From Leisingera sp. SS27 (lineage in GTDB: Bacteria; Pseudomonadota; Alphaproteobacteria; Rhodobacterales; Rhodobacteraceae), in NCBI RefSeq assembly GCF_028368855.1, contig NZ_JAQNCY010000006.1, forward strand, positions 124,001 through 188,000: a stretch of 64,000 nt of DNA, in the 5' to 3' direction. The translations under genes were made by a program, and so were the position numbers. Below, in pieces: positions 51,881-59,795 of this stretch (its first letter is position 1; each line of letters begins with the position of its first letter). Under the pieces are notes generated by a model. It saw only the letters and a list, made by a program, of their open reading frames with translations, searched no databases and was not told the DNA's origin.

Positions 51881-52303
51881 TTACCCTTTGGGCCGGCTTG
51901 GCACCCAGGCGTAGCCGTTTTCACACAGGACATAGGCCTCGCGCAGGCCATGCGGCTTGTCCGTTGGTGCTTGCAGAATGGTGAAACCCGCGGCCTCCGC
52001 CCGTTCCGCCGCGTTATCCGGATCGGTGTCATAAAGCCGGATCTCAATCCCCGCCCCGCGCGGCGGGTTTTCCGGCAGCAGCCCCAGCAGCGGGTTTTCC
52101 GCATAAGTGCCGTCACTGTGCAGCTGGAACACCTGTCCGCCATAGGTGACGATGGCAAAATCCTTACTCACCTGATGGCCCTTCATGGCGAAAACAGTCT
52201 CTAAAAAAGCGACTTCTGCTGGCACATCCCGCACCAGCAGGTTGATCCCTATCCCGCGCAGGGAGCGGCCGAAACTGTCTGCATCTATTGTTTGATAATC
52301 CAT
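51881..52303 (-). CDS. VOC (glyoxalase/bleomycin resistance) family protein
   Basis: 140 residues. A VOC fold with INLLVRDVPAEVAFLETVFA, IVTYGGQVFQLHSDGTYAEN and GFTILQAPTDKPHGLREAYV, ending ENGYAWVPSRP. Such folds hold metals or small ligands; substrates vary and cannot be told here. It looks like a complete small cytosolic protein. Single gene, 84 bases from the membrane protein gene. Confidence 0.82.
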   Translation of the reverse strand: MDYQTIDADSFGRSLRGIGINLLVRDVPAEVAFLETVFAMKGHQVSKDFAIVTYGGQVFQLHSDGTYAENPLLGLLPENPPRGAGIEIRLYDTDPDNAAERAEAAGFTILQAPTDKPHGLREAYVLCENGYAWVPSRPKG

Positions 52304-52444
52304 AAGGACAGTGTCGTCCCGTTACGGCCCTGCGGCAATGCCAAACACGTCAGCTTTCGGCGCCTTTCCACCGCCTGCATGAAGCTTTGATGGCAAAGCC
52401 GGCAATCCGCTTGCCTTCCCGCCCGCAATCGGAACAATTGGATT

Positions 52445-54247
52445 ATGTCAGATAATATTTTCCCAAGCTGGCCCGACTCCGCCCCGCAATTGATCGAAGT
52501 AGCCGCCGGCCGCGCGCCCGCCGACACGGTGATCCGGCAGGGCATTTGGGTCAATGTCCACACCCGCGAACAGCTGCCGGATCATGATATTGCGATCAAG
52601 GCGGGCCGCATCGCCTATGTCGGGCCGGATGCCTCTTATTGCACCGGGCCGGAGACACAAATCATCGAGGCAAACGGCCGCTACATGATCCCCGGCCTGT
52701 GCGACGCGCATATGCATATTGAATCCGGCATGCTGACGCCCGCAGAATTTGCCCGCGCGGTGATCCCGCATGGCACCACCTCGATGTTCACCGACCCGCA
52801 TGAGATTGCCAATGTTCTGGGTCTGGACGGCGTGCGCTGCATGCATGACGAGGCGCTGATGCAGCCCGTCAACATCTTCACCCAGATGCCTAGCTGCGCG
52901 CCCTCGGCGCCGGGGCTGGAAACCACCGGTTATGAAATCTCTGCCGAAGACGTGGCAGAGGCAATGAACTGGCCCGGCATCATCGGGCTGGGGGAGATGA
53001 TGAACTTCCCCGGCGTTGCCAACGCCGACCCCAAGATGCTGGCCGAAATCGCCGCCACCCAGCGCGCGGGCAAAACCGTCGGCGGCCATTACGCCTCCCC
53101 CGACCTTGGCCCGGACTTCGCCGCCTATGTGGCCGGCGGCCCGGCCGATGACCACGAGGGCACCTGCGAGGCCGACGCCATCGCCCGGGTGCGCCAGGGG
53201 ATGCGGTCGATGATGCGGCTCGGGTCTGCCTGGTATGACGTCGAGAGCCAGATCACCGCCGTCACCGAGAAGGGGCTGGACCCGCGCAACTTCATTCTCT
53301 GCACCGATGACTGCCACTCCGGCACGCTGGTCAACGACGGACATGTGAACCGGGTGGTGCGCCACGCCATTGCCTGCGGCTGCGACCCGGTGATCGCCCT
53401 GCAGATGGCGACCATCAACACTGCCACCCATTTCGGGCTGGAGCGCGAGATCGGTTCCATCACCCCGGGCCGCCGCGCCGATGTGATCCTGACCTCGGAT
53501 TTGCGCGAACTGCCGATCGAGGTGGTGATCGCCCGCGGGCAGATCGTGGCGGAATCAGGCTCTATCAAGGTCGAATGCCCGCATTTCAACTGGCCCGCCA
53601 GCGCCCGCGGCACCGTGCATCTGGGTCATGAGCTGACGGCTAAGGACTTCGAACTCACTGCGCCTGAAGGCGCCAATGCGGTCACTGCAAATGTGATCGG
53701 CGTGGTCGAAAACCAGGCCCCGACCAAGGCGCTGCAGGCGGAGCTGCCGGTGGTGGACGGGTTGGTCGAAGGCAGCGGCGACGTCTGCCAGATTGCGCTG
53801 GTCGAACGCCACCGCGCCACTGGCGGCGTCACCAACGCCTTTGTTTCCGGCTTTGGCTACAGCGGCAAAATGGCAATGGCCTCCACCGTGGCGCATGACA
53901 GCCACCATATGATCGTGGTCGGCACCGACCGCGCGCAGATGGCGCTGGCGGCCAACCGGCTGGCACAGGTGGGCGGCGGCATCACCCTGTATAAGAACGG
54001 GCAGGAGCAGGCGCTGGTCGAGCTGCCGATTGCCGGCCTGATGTCCGACAGCCCCGCCACCGAGGTTGCGGCCAAGGCGCAGGTGATGATGGAGGCAATG
54101 CAGGCCTGCGGCTGCGCCCTCAACAACGCTTACATGCAGCACTCGCTTCTGGCGCTGGTGGTGATCCCGGAACTCAGGATCTCCGACCTCGGCCTTGTCG
54201 ACGTGCGCACCTTCCAGAAAATCCCGGTAATCGAGCCTGCCCAATGA
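52445..54247 (+). CDS. ade: Adenine deaminase
   Basis: 600 residues of the amidohydrolase superfamily (AdeC type). Converts adenine to hypoxanthine and ammonia. CDAHMHIESGMLTPAEFARA holds the HxHxE metal motif, PHGTTSMFTDPHEIANVLG follows, and CTDDCHSGTLVNDGHVNRV provides the later metal and catalytic residues. The C-terminal domain has GFGYSGKMAMASTVAHDSHH. Length is normal. It overlaps amn by ATGA. No good ribosome site precedes the ATG. Alternative assignment to another amidohydrolase is unlikely given amn. Confidence 0.94.
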   Translation: MSDNIFPSWPDSAPQLIEVAAGRAPADTVIRQGIWVNVHTREQLPDHDIAIKAGRIAYVGPDASYCTGPETQIIEANGRYMIPGLCDAHMHIESGMLTPAEFARAVIPHGTTSMFTDPHEIANVLGLDGVRCMHDEALMQPVNIFTQMPSCAPSAPGLETTGYEISAEDVAEAMNWPGIIGLGEMMNFPGVANADPKMLAEIAATQRAGKTVGGHYASPDLGPDFAAYVAGGPADDHEGTCEADAIARVRQGMRSMMRLGSAWYDVESQITAVTEKGLDPRNFILCTDDCHSGTLVNDGHVNRVVRHAIACGCDPVIALQMATINTATHFGLEREIGSITPGRRADVILTSDLRELPIEVVIARGQIVAESGSIKVECPHFNWPASARGTVHLGHELTAKDFELTAPEGANAVTANVIGVVENQAPTKALQAELPVVDGLVEGSGDVCQIALVERHRATGGVTNAFVSGFGYSGKMAMASTVAHDSHHMIVVGTDRAQMALAANRLAQVGGGITLYKNGQEQALVELPIAGLMSDSPATEVAAKAQVMMEAMQACGCALNNAYMQHSLLALVVIPELRISDLGLVDVRTFQKIPVIEPAQ

Positions 54248-55710
54248 TAACAACAAAACACCCCGGTCATCCGCCGGACGAAAGCTTCAACGACGCAACC
54301 GAGGCCGTGGACCGTTTGGAGCTGCTGTACCGGCAGGCCACCGGTTTCCTGTGCGATGAGTTTATCCGCGCGATGGCCGACGGCGCGCCTGACAACCAGC
54401 GCATCCGCGCCTATTACCCGGAGATCCGGTTCTCCACCCTGACCTTCGCCCAGGTGGACAGCCGCCTCAGCTTCGGCCATGTCTCATCGCCCGGCACCTA
54501 TGCCACCACGGTGACGCGGCCGGACTTGTTCCGCAACTACCTGATCCAGCAAATCGGCCTGCTGATCCGCAACCACGGCCAGCCAGTGACCATCAGCGTC
54601 TCTGACACCCCGATCCCGGTGCATTTCGCAGTGGCCTCGCGCCCGGACCTTACCGTGCCGCAGGAGGGCGCGGCGGGCTTCACCCTGCGCGATGTGTTTG
54701 ACGTGCCGGATCTGTCCACCACCAATGACGACATCGTCAACGGCACCTATCAGCCCGCCAATGGCACCGGGCCGCTGGCGCTGTTCACCGCCCAGCGCAT
54801 CGATTACTCGCTGGCGCGGCTCAGCCATTACACGGCCACCAGCCCGGAGCATTTCCAGAACCACGTCCTGTTCACCAACTACCAATTCTACGTGGCGGAG
54901 TTCGAAGCCTATGCCCGCGCCCAGTTGGCCGATCCAGACAGCGGCTACACCAGCTTTGTCAGCACCGGAAACCACGAGATCACGGACCCCGCGGCAGTGA
55001 TCCCCGAAGCCGGCAAACTGCCGCAAATGCCTACCTACCACCTCAAGCGCGAAGGCGGGAACGGCATCACCCTGGTCAACATCGGCGTCGGCCCCTCCAA
55101 CGCCAAGACCGCAACCGACCACATCGCGGTGCTGCGCCCGCATGCCTGGCTGATGGTCGGCCATTGCGCCGGTCTCCGGAACACTCAGGCGCTGGGAGAC
55201 TTCGTTCTGGCGCATGGCTACCTGCGCGAGGACCATGTTCTGGACGACGATCTGCCGGTCTGGACCCCGATCCCGGCGCTGGCGGAAATTCAGGTGGCTC
55301 TGGAGGAGGCGGTGGCAGAGATCACCGAATACGAAGGCTTCGACCTCAAGCGGATCATGCGCACCGGCACGGTCGCCACCATCGACAACCGCAACTGGGA
55401 ACTGCGCGACCAGTCCGGCCCGGTGCAGCGCCTGTCCCAGTCCCGCGCCGTCGCGCTGGATATGGAAAGCGCGACCATTGCCGCCAACGGCTACCGCTTC
55501 CGGGTTCCGTATGGCACGCTGCTCTGTGTGTCGGACAAACCGCTGCATGGCGAACTGAAGCTGCCGGGCATGGCATCGGACTTTTACAGGACCCAGGTTG
55601 CGCGCCATCTGCAAATCGGCATAAGAGCTATGGAACGCCTGCGCGGCATGCCGTTGGAGCGCCTGCACAGCCGGAAATTGCGCTCATTCGACGAAACAGC
55701 CTTCCTGTAG
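54244..55710 (+). CDS. amn: AMP nucleosidase
   Basis: 488 residues. Cleaves AMP to adenine and ribose-5-phosphate. An N-terminal regulatory domain (about residues 1-170) is followed by a phosphorylase fold, with GNGITLVNIGVGPSNAKTAT, AWLMVGHCAGLR, AVALDMESATIAANGYRF and LLCVSDKPLHGELKLPG. Translationally coupled to ade, so the two steps AMP to adenine to hypoxanthine are in one unit. Confidence 0.95.
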   Translation: MITTKHPGHPPDESFNDATEAVDRLELLYRQATGFLCDEFIRAMADGAPDNQRIRAYYPEIRFSTLTFAQVDSRLSFGHVSSPGTYATTVTRPDLFRNYLIQQIGLLIRNHGQPVTISVSDTPIPVHFAVASRPDLTVPQEGAAGFTLRDVFDVPDLSTTNDDIVNGTYQPANGTGPLALFTAQRIDYSLARLSHYTATSPEHFQNHVLFTNYQFYVAEFEAYARAQLADPDSGYTSFVSTGNHEITDPAAVIPEAGKLPQMPTYHLKREGGNGITLVNIGVGPSNAKTATDHIAVLRPHAWLMVGHCAGLRNTQALGDFVLAHGYLREDHVLDDDLPVWTPIPALAEIQVALEEAVAEITEYEGFDLKRIMRTGTVATIDNRNWELRDQSGPVQRLSQSRAVALDMESATIAANGYRFRVPYGTLLCVSDKPLHGELKLPGMASDFYRTQVARHLQIGIRAMERLRGMPLERLHSRKLRSFDETAFL

Positions 55711-55773
55711 GGCGGTTTTTTGCAGTTTTCCTAGAAAAAATGCCCATTTTGGCCTGCGCGGAGCACACAAGAA

Positions 55774-55791
55774 GTTGTGTTATCATACAAC
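55774..55791. promoter_or_regulatory. Inverted repeat upstream of HU-like gene
   Basis: GTTGT-GTTATCAT-ACAAC lies about 60 bases before the HU-like start in an AT-rich stretch unlike its surroundings. A possible operator or promoter part; no protein can be named. Confidence 0.35.
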
Positions 55792-55849
55792 ATAACGATA
55801 ATGTCACGCGATGAGGCCCCACAGTTCGGGCAGTTTAAGGAGACGAAGA

Positions 55850-56137
55850 ATGTCCAAACCGATGACCAAAACCCAGCTTGTTGCCGCTCTGGCAGAGGAA
55901 ATGGGCAGCGACAAGAAAGTCGCAGGTTCCGCACTGGAAGCGGTCTGCTCGCTGATCACCCGCGAAGTGTCGGGCGGCGGTGCAGTGACCCTGCCGGGCG
56001 TCGGCAAGATTTACTGCCGCGAGCGCCCCGAGCGTGAAGTGCGCAACCCGGCCACCGGTGAGAAGTTCACCAAAGAAGCCGACAAGGTTGTGAAAATGAC
56101 CATCGCCAAAGCGCTGAAGGACAGCGTGAACGGCTGA
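55850..56137 (+). CDS. HU/IHF family DNA-binding protein
   Basis: 95 residues. MTKTQLVAALAEEMGSDKKV, then VSGGGAVTLPGVGKIYCRER and RNPATGEKFTKEADKVVKMT. The beta-arm and RNPxTG motif match HU-type nucleoid proteins, though the C-terminus is short and divergent from classical HU. AAGGAGA precedes the ATG at 55850. Single gene with its own strong terminator. Confidence 0.88.
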   Translation: MSKPMTKTQLVAALAEEMGSDKKVAGSALEAVCSLITREVSGGGAVTLPGVGKIYCRERPEREVRNPATGEKFTKEADKVVKMTIAKALKDSVNG

Positions 56138-56163
56138 TACCGGACCTGATCCGGACGGTTTGA

Positions 56164-56195
56164 GGGCTGCCCGCTGCGGGCAGCCCTTTTCTTTT
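56164..56195 (+). terminator. Terminator after the HU-like gene
   Basis: Stem GGGCTGCCCG / CGGGCAGCCC with a CTG loop, followed by TTTTCTTTT. Confidence 0.92.
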
Positions 56196-56300
56196 GCCCC
56201 GCACATACGGCCGACAGTTCGCCCTCCACCGCAGCGTTCCCGATTGCAAAGCCGGTCCCGGCGGCGCAGGCTGAGGTGAACGCACAAGGGGACCCGCGCC

Positions 56301-56924
56301 ATGGAGAACGTCAATCTTCTGCTGATCCTGGGGGCAGCGCTGCTGGCCGGCGCCAGCCCCGGCCCCGCCACCCTGACCATTGCCGGCACTGCCATGCAGC
56401 GCGGCCGCGCCGCCGGGCTGGCACTGGCGGCCGGCGTCAGCAGCGGCTCGCTGATCTGGTCGGTCTCTGCCGCATTTGGCTTGGGCGCGGTGATGCTGGC
56501 AAATGCCTGGATGTTCGAGGCGGTCCGCTATTTCGGCGCCGCCTACCTGATGTATCTGGCGGTCCGCTCCGCCCGTTCTGCGCTGCGCTCCGGCGCCCCT
56601 GAGCTGCGCCCGTCTGCGGCACCCTCATTGCGCGCCGCCTATGCCAAGGGGCTGGCGCTGCATCTGACAAACCCCAAGGCGATCCTGTTCTTCGGCTCGC
56701 TCTATGCTATCGGCATCCCGCCCGGCACCGGACCCTCAGCGCTGCTGGTGGTGATCGCCGCCATCGCGGTGCAAAGCACGCTGGTCTTCCACGGCTACGC
56801 GCTCCTGTTCTCCAGCACCGCTGCCAGCCGCATCTACATCCGCATGCGCCGCGGGTTCGAGGCCCTGTTTGCCGCAGCCTTCGGTGCCGCCAGCTGGCAG
56901 ATCCTGGCAGCCCGCCTCAGCTGA
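56301..56924 (+). CDS. LysE family amino-acid/metabolite exporter
   Basis: 207 residues, about six hydrophobic segments. LLAGASPGPATLTIAGTAMQ holds the PGP motif of LysE/RhtB; KGLALHLTNPKAILFFGSL follows. Inner-membrane exporter, probably for amino acids, substrate unknown. AAGGGGA precedes the ATG. It lies 75 bases before another exporter gene. Confidence 0.9.
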   Translation: MENVNLLLILGAALLAGASPGPATLTIAGTAMQRGRAAGLALAAGVSSGSLIWSVSAAFGLGAVMLANAWMFEAVRYFGAAYLMYLAVRSARSALRSGAPELRPSAAPSLRAAYAKGLALHLTNPKAILFFGSLYAIGIPPGTGPSALLVVIAAIAVQSTLVFHGYALLFSSTAASRIYIRMRRGFEALFAAAFGAASWQILAARLS

Positions 56925-56999
56925 CTGGGCTTGAATGACGGGGCTTGATCCCGCCGCCCGCTTCCCTGAAGGTCCGCAGCAGCAGAAAGGGTTGGGACA

Positions 57000-57905
57000 A
57001 TGGACGCACGCGCAATTGCCATGGGGCTGGCCTTTGCCCTGATGTGGTCCTCGGCCTTCACCTCGGCAAGGATCATCGTTCAGGACGCCTCGCCGCTGTT
57101 CTCGCTGGCGGTGCGGTTCCTGATCTCCGGCCTGATCGGCGTCGCCATCGCCCGCGCCATGGGCCAGACCTGGCGGCTGACGCCCGGCCAGTGGCGCGCG
57201 ACGGTGATCTTCGGAATTTGCCAGAATGCGCTCTACCTCGGCCTGAACTTTGTTGCCATGCAATGGATCGAGGCCTCACTCGCCGCCATTATCGCCTCCA
57301 CCATGCCGCTGCTGGTGGCGCTGGCGGGCTGGATGATGTTTGGCGAACGGCTGCGCCCCCTGGGCTATGCCGGGCTGCTGGCAGGCATCCTGGGTGTCGC
57401 CCTGATCATGGGCACCCGCCTCAGCGCCGGCGTGGACCTGATGGGCGTCTTCCTCTGCGTGATTGGCGTGCTGGCGCTCACCACCGCAACCCTCGCCCTG
57501 CGCGGTGCCACTTCGGGCGGCAACTTCATGATGGTGGTCGGGCTGCAGATGCTGATCGGCTCTGCCATCCTGTTCGTGGCCGCACCGCTGAGCGAGGACA
57601 TCTTTGTCAACCCAACCTGGCGGCTGGCGGCGGCCTTTACCTACACCACCATCGTGCCGGGGCTGATGGCGACCTTCATCTGGGTGCTGCTGCTGAACCG
57701 CATAGGTGCCGTGCGCGCCGCCACCTTCCACTTCCTGAACCCGGTGTTCGGTGTGGCGGTTGCCAGCGTGCTGCTGGGAGAGAAACTGGGGCCGCTCGAT
57801 GTGCTGGGTGTTGCCATCGTCACCGGCGGCATTCTGGCGGTGCAACTCTCCCGTCAGCCTGCACAGCCGCAAACAGGGCCCTCCCGCGCGGCAAAGCCGG
57901 GCTGA
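57000..57905 (+). CDS. DMT (EamA) family transporter
   Basis: 301 residues, ten hydrophobic segments in two EamA halves: GLAFALMWSSAFTSARIIVQ at the N-terminus and VPGLMATFIWVLLLNRIGAV in the second half. Predicted inner-membrane metabolite transporter. AAGGGTTGGGAC precedes the ATG. Same strand as the LysE gene. Substrate unknown. Confidence 0.9.
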   Translation: MDARAIAMGLAFALMWSSAFTSARIIVQDASPLFSLAVRFLISGLIGVAIARAMGQTWRLTPGQWRATVIFGICQNALYLGLNFVAMQWIEASLAAIIASTMPLLVALAGWMMFGERLRPLGYAGLLAGILGVALIMGTRLSAGVDLMGVFLCVIGVLALTTATLALRGATSGGNFMMVVGLQMLIGSAILFVAAPLSEDIFVNPTWRLAAAFTYTTIVPGLMATFIWVLLLNRIGAVRAATFHFLNPVFGVAVASVLLGEKLGPLDVLGVAIVTGGILAVQLSRQPAQPQTGPSRAAKPG

Positions 57906-58017
57906 CACCCGTCCCTGCCCCTTGGGCCCGGCGCCGCTGCCGCGGCGCGGCCCCGTTGCAAGTGCTTGCGTTTCCAACGTAACCTGATCCGCAAGGACAC
58001 AAACAGGAGGACGCGGC

Positions 58018-58581
58018 ATGAGCGCGCAACTATCCCAGGTGGTGGACGCCATCGACGCCGCCAATGCCAAGGACCCGACACTGGAAGACGGCCAGCCCGC
58101 TGCGCTGCTTTACGGCCAGCGGATGAGCGCAGAGCAGGCCCGCCTGTTCCCGGGTGCTTCTGAGCCGCTGCAGATCGCTGCCCGAGGCCAGCATGTGGAA
58201 CGCTGGAAACTGGAACGCAGCGCCTTCCCCGAAGGCCGCGCCGGCTACCTCGCATGGCGCAAGGCAGAGGCGGAGCACCACGCCGAAGTCGTCACCGCCC
58301 TGATGCAGGACGCAGGCTATGGCGCTGAGGACGTGGACGCCGCCGCCAAGATGCTGCGCAAGGAAGGCATCAAGCGCGACGACCAGGTGCAGGCGCTGGA
58401 GGACATCATCTGCTTTGTCTTCCTGAAGTGGTACTTTGAACCCTTTGCCGCCAAGCATCCGGCAGACAAGGTGCAGCGCATCGTCGAAAAGACCGCCCGC
58501 AAGATGTCGGCAGAGGCCCGCGCCCGGGTGCTGGGCGAATTCACCCTGCCCGCAAAGCTGGCCGGCGCCTTCGCCGCCTGA
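58018..58581 (+). CDS. DUF4202 family protein
   Basis: 187 residues. GQRMSAEQARLFPGASEPL, LQIAARGQHVERWKLERSA and LEDIICFVFLKWYFEPFAAK match DUF4202. Conserved His residues (ARGQHVERW, AEAEHH) and Asp (LEDIICF) resemble an HD-type site, so a phosphohydrolase-like role is possible but unproven. AGGAGG sits 7 bases before the ATG. Precedes msrBA by 103 bases. Confidence 0.85.
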   Translation: MSAQLSQVVDAIDAANAKDPTLEDGQPAALLYGQRMSAEQARLFPGASEPLQIAARGQHVERWKLERSAFPEGRAGYLAWRKAEAEHHAEVVTALMQDAGYGAEDVDAAAKMLRKEGIKRDDQVQALEDIICFVFLKWYFEPFAAKHPADKVQRIVEKTARKMSAEARARVLGEFTLPAKLAGAFAA

Positions 58582-58684
58582 CCGGCACCCGCTACACGGC
58601 TTTGCGAGCCGCCTGTAACAGGATTTGCATTTCCGCATCCAGACCCCATGTTCTGCACCAAACGCGAACAGGCGGGAGGACACC

Positions 58685-59134
58685 ATGACCAAATTTTTCA
58701 AGAACCCGGACGTTATCGCCACCCTCTCCGAGGAAGAGTTCTATGTGACCCAGAACGCGGGCACCGAACGGCCGGGCACCGGCAAGCTGCTGAACAACAA
58801 GGAACCGGGCATCTACGTCGACATCGTCTCGGGCGAGCCGCTGTTTGCCTCCTCCGACAAATATGAATCCGGCTGCGGCTGGCCCAGCTTCACCAAGCCG
58901 ATCGAATCCGCGCATATCCAGGAGCTGGAAGACCGCACCCTCGGCATGATCCGCACAGAGGTCCGCTCCACCCATGGCGACAGCCACCTCGGCCACGTGT
59001 TCCCGGACGGCCCGATGGACCGGGGCGGCCTGCGCTACTGCATCAACTCCGCGTCTCTGCGGTTCGTGCATCTGGACGACATGGAGGCCGAGGGCTATGG
59101 CGCCTACATCAACCAACTGGAGGTCGTGAAATGA
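58685..59134 (+). CDS. msrB: Peptide-methionine (R)-S-oxide reductase MsrB, zinc-free type
   Basis: 149 residues. Reduces methionine-R-sulfoxide. [30 protein letters not shown] and the catalytic Cys in [11 protein letters not shown] are present. The two zinc-binding CxxC pairs of the Escherichia coli type are absent: [13 protein letters not shown] and [13 protein letters not shown] stand where they should be. So this is the zinc-free form. GGAGGA precedes the ATG at 58685. It overlaps msrA by ATGA. Confidence 0.95.
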   Translation: MTKFFKNPDVIATLSEEEFYVTQNAGTERPGTGKLLNNKEPGIYVDIVSGEPLFASSDKYESGCGWPSFTKPIESAHIQELEDRTLGMIRTEVRSTHGDSHLGHVFPDGPMDRGGLRYCINSASLRFVHLDDMEAEGYGAYINQLEVVK

Positions 59135-59646
59135 GCACCACCGAACGCGCCGTCCTGGCAGGCGGCTGTTTCTGGGGCATGCAGGAACTGATCCGCAAAC
59201 GCCCCGGCGTCATCAGCACCCGCGTCGGCTACACCGGCGGCGACGTGCCCAACGCCACCTACAAGAACCACGGCACCCATGCCGAGGGAATTGAGATCAT
59301 CTTTGAGCCCGCCGTCACCTCCTTCCGGGAGATGCTGGAGTTCTTCTTCCAGATCCACGACCCGACCACGGTCAACCGCCAGGGCAATGACCTGGGGATG
59401 AGCTACCGCTCGGCGATCTACTACGCGGACGAAACCCAAAAGGCCGTGGCCGAGGACACCATCGCCGACGTCAACGCCTCCGGCCTCTGGCCCGGCAAGG
59501 TGGTGACAGAGGTTGAACCCGTGGGCGACTTCTGGGAAGCCGAGCCTGAGCATCAGGACTACCTGCAGCGGCTGCCAACCGGCTACACCTGCCATTTCGC
59601 GCGGCCCGACTGGGTGCTGCCGAAGCGAAACGAAGCCGCAGAATAG
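59131..59646 (+). CDS. msrA: Peptide-methionine (S)-S-oxide reductase MsrA
   Basis: 171 residues. [20 protein letters not shown] contains the catalytic [26 protein letters not shown] and the [15 protein letters not shown] region follow. Reduces methionine-S-sulfoxide, complementing MsrB from the overlapping gene upstream. Usual short form, with few other cysteines and so probably a thioredoxin-dependent cycle. Confidence 0.96.
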   Translation: MSTTERAVLAGGCFWGMQELIRKRPGVISTRVGYTGGDVPNATYKNHGTHAEGIEIIFEPAVTSFREMLEFFFQIHDPTTVNRQGNDLGMSYRSAIYYADETQKAVAEDTIADVNASGLWPGKVVTEVEPVGDFWEAEPEHQDYLQRLPTGYTCHFARPDWVLPKRNEAAE

Positions 59647-59667
59647 GCTCTAACAAGGCGCTTTTTG

Positions 59668-59690
59668 CCCCGCCGCACCCCGGCGGGGTT
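59668..59690 (+). terminator. Hairpin after msrA
   Basis: Stem CCCCGCCG / CGGCGGGG with loop CACCC, followed by TTATTC. Likely terminator of msrBA despite a poor T-run. Confidence 0.6.
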
Positions 59691-59795
59691 ATTCACATGT
59701 CAGACGCCCAACAGGCAAACCTGCTTCTTCCGGCTAAAAACATCCCCGCCGGAGACAGCGGCTTTTCCCCGAAAAACCGCTCAGCAAATCCGAAA

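Noticed and set aside
59720-59760. Fourth REP-like copy (GGCTAAAAACATCCCCGCCGG)
   Set aside because: Resembles the core only loosely and lacks the G5/C5 hairpin; too weak to call.
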